From Polyangiaceae bacterium (GTDB taxonomy: Bacteria; Myxococcota_A; Polyangia; Polyangiales; Polyangiaceae): a stretch of DNA of 64,000 bases. Below are positions 59,682 to 64,000 of the stretch, piece by piece (the first letter of the stretch is position 1; every line of letters starts with the position of its first letter). The DNA lies in contig JACKEB010000013.1 of the NCBI GenBank assembly GCA_020633205.1, positions 620,001 to 684,000 of the forward strand, read 5' to 3'. Below the pieces are notes generated by a model, which did not search any database, was not told where the DNA came from, and was given only the letters and a program-made list of their open reading frames with translations. Both the position numbers and the translations under genes were made by a program.

Positions 59682-61061
59682 TCAAGTGTCCTTGAGGTCG
59701 TGGCGCTGGAGCAGACGGTGCAGATACATGCGATCCAGCTGTGCCTTGCGCGCGGCCTTGCTCACGTTGCCTTCCGCCCAGGCCATGAGCTCCTTGAGGT
59801 AGGCCTTCTCGAATTCAGCGGTGAGCTGCTCTTTGCCCGCCTTGAACGGCACTTCGATGTTGGCTAGCGCCCCTTGGACCAGCTGATGCGCGGTCATGTC
59901 CGGCGGCAGCGTCGACTGACGCCGCTGGCTGGCGGGTCCCGCGACGTCCATCACGATGGCCCGCTCGACGTAGTTGCGGAGCTCGCGCACGTTGCCAGGC
60001 CAGTCGTGCCTGGACATCTCCGCGCGCACGCTGTCGGTGAACAGGTGCTCGGCCTCCTGAGCATTCAGCGACTGCAAGAGGGCGCGGATCAGGATGTCTA
60101 GGTCCTCGATTCGCTTGCGTAGCGGTGGGATACGGATCGCGACGACAGAGAGCCTGAAGTAGAGATCTTCACGGAAACGTCCACGGTTGACCTCACGCTC
60201 GAGGTTACGGTTGGTCGCTGCGATCACCCGTACGTTGATGCGCCGGGCTTGGTTCTCACCCACCCGACGGATCTCCTTCGCCTCGAGGGCGCGTAGCAAC
60301 TTCGGCTGCATATCGAGGGGCATCTCGCCGATCTCATCCAGGAAGATGGTGCCACCAGTCGCGCCTTCGAAGGCGCCGACGCGTTGTCGGTCCGCCCCAG
60401 TGAACGCGCCTTTCGCGTGACCAAAGAGCTCGCTCTCGATCACGCTCGGCGAGATCGAGCTGCAATCGACGACAAGGAAGGGAGCGTGGGCGCGTGGACC
60501 TCGATGATAGAGTTCGGTGGCGGCGAGTTCCTTTCCGGTGCCGCTCTCGCCTTCGAGCAACACGGTGGCGTCGCTGTTCGCTGCGCGTTCGAGCATGCCG
60601 AACACCTGGCGCATGGCTGCGGACTCACCGTAGAGGTCGCCAAAGCTCGGTGTCTCTGGGATCTGCTCGACGCCGCTGTCGGCGGACTCGCGGACGCGTA
60701 CGATGGAGTCTCCAAGGTGCAGCTCACACCCAGTGCGCGGCAGGTCCACTTCGCGAATGCGCAGGCCGGAGACATAGGTGCCGTTGAGCGAGCCGGTATC
60801 GCTCATGGACCAAGCAGACTCGCTACGCGCGAAGGAGCAGTGAAAGCGTGAGACGGCGTGATCGACCAGCACCAGTTCGTTCGAGAGGTGTGAGCCGACG
60901 CGGATGCGTTCGCCTTCGAGGGTCACACGCCGGTCGCTGGGGTTGCCCGCTTCGCGCACGACGTGGAACTCGAGGCGCGGCACGGCGACCGCGGTCGCCA
61001 TCCGGCGCACGGTGGGGAGGTGGAAGCCGCCGATGTTGGTCGGGCGATCGAAGTCGCTCAC
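59682..61061 (-). CDS. FHA-domain sigma-54-dependent Fis-family regulator
   Basis: A protein of ~459 residues: an N-terminal FHA domain (~45-125; RVGSHLSNELVLVDHAVSRFHCSF, SLNGTYVSGLRI), a AAA+ sigma-54 activation domain (GESGTGKE 171-178, GAFTGA 218-223, ATGGTIFLDEIGEMP, ATNRNLEREV) and a C-terminal Fis-type HTH (GNVSKAARKAQLDRMYLHRLLQRH). FHA binds phosphothreonine, so the regulator is probably linked to a Ser/Thr kinase, a myxobacterial pattern. A GTG at 61061 is chosen (MSDFDRPTNIGGFH); an ATG at 61001 is the alternative. It is divergent from a hydrolase gene whose start is next to a -24/-12-like element. Confidence 0.88.
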   Translation of the reverse strand: MSDFDRPTNIGGFHLPTVRRMATAVAVPRLEFHVVREAGNPSDRRVTLEGERIRVGSHLSNELVLVDHAVSRFHCSFARSESAWSMSDTGSLNGTYVSGLRIREVDLPRTGCELHLGDSIVRVRESADSGVEQIPETPSFGDLYGESAAMRQVFGMLERAANSDATVLLEGESGTGKELAATELYHRGPRAHAPFLVVDCSSISPSVIESELFGHAKGAFTGADRQRVGAFEGATGGTIFLDEIGEMPLDMQPKLLRALEAKEIRRVGENQARRINVRVIAATNRNLEREVNRGRFREDLYFRLSVVAIRIPPLRKRIEDLDILIRALLQSLNAQEAEHLFTDSVRAEMSRHDWPGNVRELRNYVERAIVMDVAGPASQRRQSTLPPDMTAHQLVQGALANIEVPFKAGKEQLTAEFEKAYLKELMAWAEGNVSKAARKAQLDRMYLHRLLQRHDLKDT

Positions 61062-61203
61062 CGCCTGAGTGTAGGGCAGCTGCCCCCAGACCTGATGCCT
61101 GAAGGCAGCAATCGAGCCTTTCAGGCAGCAGACAGCGGGCAGCACCTACATGGTAGGCAAATCTGAACTCGCGCAATTTCAGCCATTTAGGGCTGTCTCC
61201 GGG

Positions 61204-61220
61204 CTGGTACGCGACTTGTA
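61204..61220 (+). promoter_or_regulatory. Candidate sigma-54 -24/-12 promoter for the hydrolase gene
   Basis: CTGGTACGCGACTTGTA aligns with YTGGCACGRNNNTTGCW with three mismatches, keeping GG and TTG at correct spacing. Transcription would start close to the ATG at 61233, so the mRNA would be almost leaderless, and the ATG has no ribosome site. Confidence 0.4.
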
Positions 61221-61232
61221 TTAGTCCTGGGC

Positions 61233-62180
61233 ATGAACAACATCCTGTCGGCTCTGGTGATGAGTGTGGTGCTGCTTGGAGGCAGCGAACAGGCTCAGCC
61301 GAGCGAACTCCCCCAACAGGACACCACCCCCGTCGCCCCTACTCCCACGGTGCTACCGCCCGTCTCCGTGGAGGCCGCGCCGGCTCTGCCCTGGCTCAAT
61401 CAATCCAGCGAGCCCGGTGTGCTCGCGAATGCCAACGAGGCGCGTGAGGGGCGCAAGCAGTACCTGCTCCCCCAAGACTGCAGCGAGCGTTCCGCGGTGG
61501 ACGTCGTGATCCACTTTCACGGCAGCCCCAAGACGATGACGAAGGCGTTCAAGAACTCGCACCTCGACGCGGTCGCGGTGATCGTGAACCTCGGAGCCCT
61601 CAGCGGCCCCTACGAGCACTACTTCGAGCAGAAGGGCGCCTTCGTGAATTTCCTCGCGGGAATTGATAAGGACCTGGCCAAGCACTGCCCCGGGGCGAAG
61701 CGTCGTCGCCTGGCCATCTCTTCCTGGAGTGGTGGCTACGGCGCCGCCTACCGAATCCTGGTGGAGGAGGGCAACAGCGATCTGATCGATGCCATCCTGC
61801 TCTCCGACGGGCTGCACTCTGCGATGGCCAACAAGTTCACTCGCGAGATCAAGCCGGACGGCCTCGCGCCCTTCGAGCGCTTCGCCGAGCGCGCCGCCAA
61901 GGGTGAGAAGATGCTTGCGATCGCCCACTCCAGCATCGTCCCGCCGGGGTACTCGAGCACCACCGAGACCGCGACCTATCTCTTGGAGTCCCAGGGTGGC
62001 GAGCGCACCGCGCTGGACGCGCAAGGTCCTCGTGAGTCGATGCACCTGATCTCCAAGGGCTCCGTTGGCAGCCTGAGTGTGCTGGGCTTCGCGGGTGGTG
62101 ACACCCACGCCCACTGCGACCACCTCTACGCGATCAACGACACGCTGTTCACCCAGCTGGAGCGTCGCTGGGCCAACTGA
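61233..62180 (+). CDS. Secreted alpha/beta-hydrolase-fold protein
   Basis: A 315-residue protein with an N-terminal hydrophobic leader (ILSALVMSVVLLGGSEQAQ) and a Pro/Thr spacer. The domain has VVIHFHGSPKTM (oxyanion region), LAISSWSGGYGAAYRIL (nucleophile elbow with Ser-Trp-Ser-Gly-Gly) and GGDTHAHCDHLYA (His). The elbow deviates from GxSxG, so activity is plausible but unproven. ATG 61233 lacks a ribosome site. The gene ends at a strong terminator. Confidence 0.7.
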   Translation: MNNILSALVMSVVLLGGSEQAQPSELPQQDTTPVAPTPTVLPPVSVEAAPALPWLNQSSEPGVLANANEAREGRKQYLLPQDCSERSAVDVVIHFHGSPKTMTKAFKNSHLDAVAVIVNLGALSGPYEHYFEQKGAFVNFLAGIDKDLAKHCPGAKRRRLAISSWSGGYGAAYRILVEEGNSDLIDAILLSDGLHSAMANKFTREIKPDGLAPFERFAERAAKGEKMLAIAHSSIVPPGYSSTTETATYLLESQGGERTALDAQGPRESMHLISKGSVGSLSVLGFAGGDTHAHCDHLYAINDTLFTQLERRWAN

Positions 62181-62203
62181 GTCTCGGCGCGCTAGCACCC
62201 CTA

Positions 62204-62245
62204 AGCCCCGCGTGAGGATCCCCCTCCTCGCGCGGGGCTTTTTCG
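62204..62245. terminator. Bidirectional terminator between convergent genes
   Basis: AGCCCCGCG and CGCGGGGCT form a 9-bp stem extended by an inner GAGG/CCTC pair and followed by TTTTTC. It lies between the hydrolase stop and the convergent methyltransferase stop. Confidence 0.8.
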
Positions 62246-62252
62246 TTGGCGT

Positions 62253-63344
62253 TCAGGCTGGAGAGCCGAGCACCAGCGACATTGGGCCGGCGGTGGCTTC
62301 GATCGCATCCAAGCGGAAGTTCGCGCCGCGCAGCAGCGCCGCGTATTCATCCTCCGTGCGCTCTCTGCCGCCGCCGTGGACGACCATTTCCAGGTCGAGC
62401 AGCTTGGCGAAGTGAGGCTTTCCGGGGCCGGGTACCACCGTTTCGCACAGCATCAGCCGCGCTTGCTTGGTACCCATTGCCTTGCGGATGCACTTGAGGA
62501 TCTGCGTCGCTTGCTCGTCTTGCCAGTCGTGAATCACCGACTTCGAGACGTACAGATCTGCGCCTGCGGGAACGGCTTCGAAGAAGGAACCGCCCACTGC
62601 TTCAACGCGGCTCCTCACCCCCAAACCCTCCAGCAGCTCTGGAGCGCCTGCGACGACTTGCGGCAAATCGAGGAGCGTGCCTCGAGCCTTTGGCGCTGAC
62701 TTCAACAGTGCCCCAAGCAGCCTGCCATGGCCGCCCCCAACGTCGGTGATGTGCTGGTACTGAGTGAAGTCATGAGCCGCGACCACGGCCTCGCACGCGA
62801 CGTTGCTCACGGCGGTCATCGCACGATTGAAGGATTCCATCACCTCGGGGTTGCCGGTGAGCCAGTCGAATGGCTGCTTGCCATGGCGTAGCTCCACAGC
62901 CGTTTTTCCCGTACGGATACAATCAGCCAGCAGCGGCCAGTTCTGCGTACCATGGCGCCCCATGAAGATGATGAAGTCGACGAAGGATGCCTCCGGCGAC
63001 TTGCACATGGCCTGACCGAGTGACGTCAAACTGAAACGTTTGTTCGAGTGTTCGGTGACCAGACCCAGCTGCGATGCGGCGCGCAGCGTGCGGTACAACA
63101 TGTCGGAGTTCACTGATAGCTGCTCGGCGATCTGGTCAGCTGCAGCAGGCTCCGGCCCGGCGTCGCGGATTGCGTCGCACACGGAGAGCTCGGCCAGCGC
63201 GAAAGCGATATGAAAGCCCCACAGGTCGCCAATGAAATCGAGCAGTGCGATCCCTGGGGGCACCATCTTGCGCTTGAGTGTGGACAGCCCAGACCGGGCG
63301 CGCTCGGACAGCGCCACGAGTTGCGGCGGCGGCATCGGACTCAT
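62253..63344 (-). CDS. SAM-dependent O-methyltransferase (class I, dimerisation-domain type)
   Basis: A 363-residue methyltransferase with an N-terminal winged-helix dimerisation domain (LAELSVCDAIRDAGPEPAAADQIAEQLSVNSDMLYRTLRAASQLGLV) and the catalytic domain: HITDVGGGHGRLLGALL (SAM site), GTLLDLPQVV, DLYVSKSVIHDWQDEQATQIL and LMLCETVVP. This is the pattern of small-molecule O-methyltransferases such as those for hydroxyneurosporene, caffeate or polyketides. ATG 63344 follows GGGAGGGAA. Substrate unknown; no biosynthetic cluster is visible in the window. Confidence 0.88.
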   Translation of the reverse strand: MSPMPPPQLVALSERARSGLSTLKRKMVPPGIALLDFIGDLWGFHIAFALAELSVCDAIRDAGPEPAAADQIAEQLSVNSDMLYRTLRAASQLGLVTEHSNKRFSLTSLGQAMCKSPEASFVDFIIFMGRHGTQNWPLLADCIRTGKTAVELRHGKQPFDWLTGNPEVMESFNRAMTAVSNVACEAVVAAHDFTQYQHITDVGGGHGRLLGALLKSAPKARGTLLDLPQVVAGAPELLEGLGVRSRVEAVGGSFFEAVPAGADLYVSKSVIHDWQDEQATQILKCIRKAMGTKQARLMLCETVVPGPGKPHFAKLLDLEMVVHGGGRERTEDEYAALLRGANFRLDAIEATAGPMSLVLGSPA

Positions 63345-63803
63345 GGTTGGTTCCCTCCCTCTGAAGAACAGCGGCGCCGAACGGCAGCGCTCAGAACCGT
63401 CCAGCATACTCGAAACGCGCCACGCCGAATCATCGACGAAGCTTCGCTGTGCTCCGCGCCCTGGCTCTGCGCCCGCAGGAGTAGCACCTGATGCCACCTC
63501 CGCCTTCGTCCGGGTCAGTACCGTCCGGGTCAGGTGTCATCCAGCTCAGGTGTCGTCTAGACCACTTGGACGTGCCAGGTCGTCCTAAGGAATTGTTGCC
63601 TCAGCGGCGCGGATTTTTGGGGGGAGGAGCGACGTTCCGGCCGTGGGCCGGCCAGCTGGCGGCAATTTCTCCGCGCCACGTCCAGGCTAGTGTCGCTCTA
63701 CTAGCGGGCCTGGAGTACGCTGGAATGGGTTGTCGTTGGCGCTGACGTGAGACGTCCACCGGGTCATCCGGGACAAGGGCCAACGAAATCGAGCGAAGCA
63801 CCG
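63345..63803. other. Intergenic region with short direct repeats
   Basis: 459 bases between divergent genes. CCGTCCGGGTCAG occurs twice and CAGGTGTCRTC twice near 63515-63555. The methyltransferase promoter must lie here. The tract near 63610 (TTTTTGGGGGGAGG) resembles the dispersed motif. No gene supported. Confidence 0.4.
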
Positions 63804-64000
63804 TGCCGTCCAAGAGCCCCTCAGACAAGACCTCCGGCGAGAAGCCGACCGTCGTGGACGGGTCCAGTAACCCGAAGGCATCGGAAGGGCCTCTGTCGTC
63901 ACCGCTCTCGGCGCCGCAATCGTCCAAGCGGGGCGCACCTGCGAGCGCTCAGCCTGCCGCCGCGTACCAGAACTTCGATTCGTACGACAGCGAGGAAGTC
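63804..64000 (+). CDS. Partial gene cut by the window end
   Basis: A GTG at 63804 starts a frame open to the end of the window (65 codons seen). The visible part is Ser/Pro/Ala/Lys-rich and probably disordered (PSKSPSDKTSGEKPTVVDG ... AYQNFDSYDSEEV). GAGCGAAG lies 5 bases upstream. Nothing more can be said about function. Confidence 0.5.

Overview
The window is 64 kb of GC-rich bacterial chromosome with about 56 protein-coding genes on both strands. No rRNA, tRNA, CRISPR array, intact insertion sequence or prophage was recognised. Several traits suggest a myxobacterium-like member of the Myxococcota, probably Polyangiales. These are many secreted lipoproteins with Gly/Ser/Thr-rich linkers after the lipobox, Cys-rich DUF4215-like surface proteins, an FHA-domain sigma-54 activator, a PP2C phosphatase, a c-type cytochrome lipoprotein with an unusual heme motif, and very GC-rich codon use. 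The assignment is an inference from gene style, not from a marker gene.

Layout. 0-2.3 kb: a divergent sulfur module, an ETHE1-type persulfide dioxygenase/rhodanese fusion opposite a TauE/SafE sulfite exporter, each with a sigma-54-like promoter and shared repeats between them. 2.4-8.2 kb: cell-envelope genes (outer-membrane barrel, DUF4105 protein, M23 peptidase) and a PP2C phosphatase with a Cys-rich lipoprotein whose stop codon lies in a minisatellite. 8.2-17.6 kb: TerB-like protein, ABC-F ATPase, arylsulfotransferase-like lipoprotein, hutG-hutF, and a coupled zinc-ribbon / cyclic-nucleotide-domain pair. 17.8-25.9 kb: aldehyde dehydrogenase, envelope proteins, darP, two tandem paralogous lipoproteins, an enoyl-CoA hydratase/nitroreductase pair, an EEP-family hydrolase and rnhA.

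26.0-33.3 kb: a heavy-metal efflux locus (BlaI/CopY-type repressor, M56 metallopeptidase, CzcB-like adaptor, CzcA-like RND pump) in which the same CTACTA-N7-TAGTAR dyad precedes both the repressor and the pump operon. A tetraheme cytochrome c is convergent with it. 33.4-50 kb: secreted proteins, lipoproteins and hydrolases (extensin-like, FGE-like, NAGPA-like, EstB-like, PHB-depolymerase-like), a LysR regulator and a B12/radical-SAM/TPR protein.

50-64 kb: a V4R-like protein, an intact class D beta-lactamase, a ZIP/permease fusion behind a perfect 17-bp-arm palindrome, an RNA-related cluster (RbfA-like factor coupled to RtcB RNA ligase, then a small protein coupled to a nucleotidyltransferase), a Cys-rich lipoprotein, a TfoX-N protein, an FHA sigma-54 activator divergent from a hydrolase with a -24/-12-like promoter, an O-methyltransferase, and a gene cut by the window end.

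Many neighbours are coupled by 4-base ATGA, GTGA or TTGA overlaps. Starts were moved inward from the longest open frame wherever a lipobox, ribosome site or neighbouring gene favoured it. A 14-base motif, CCTCACCCCCAAAA, recurs at several unrelated places and is not explained by the annotated genes.
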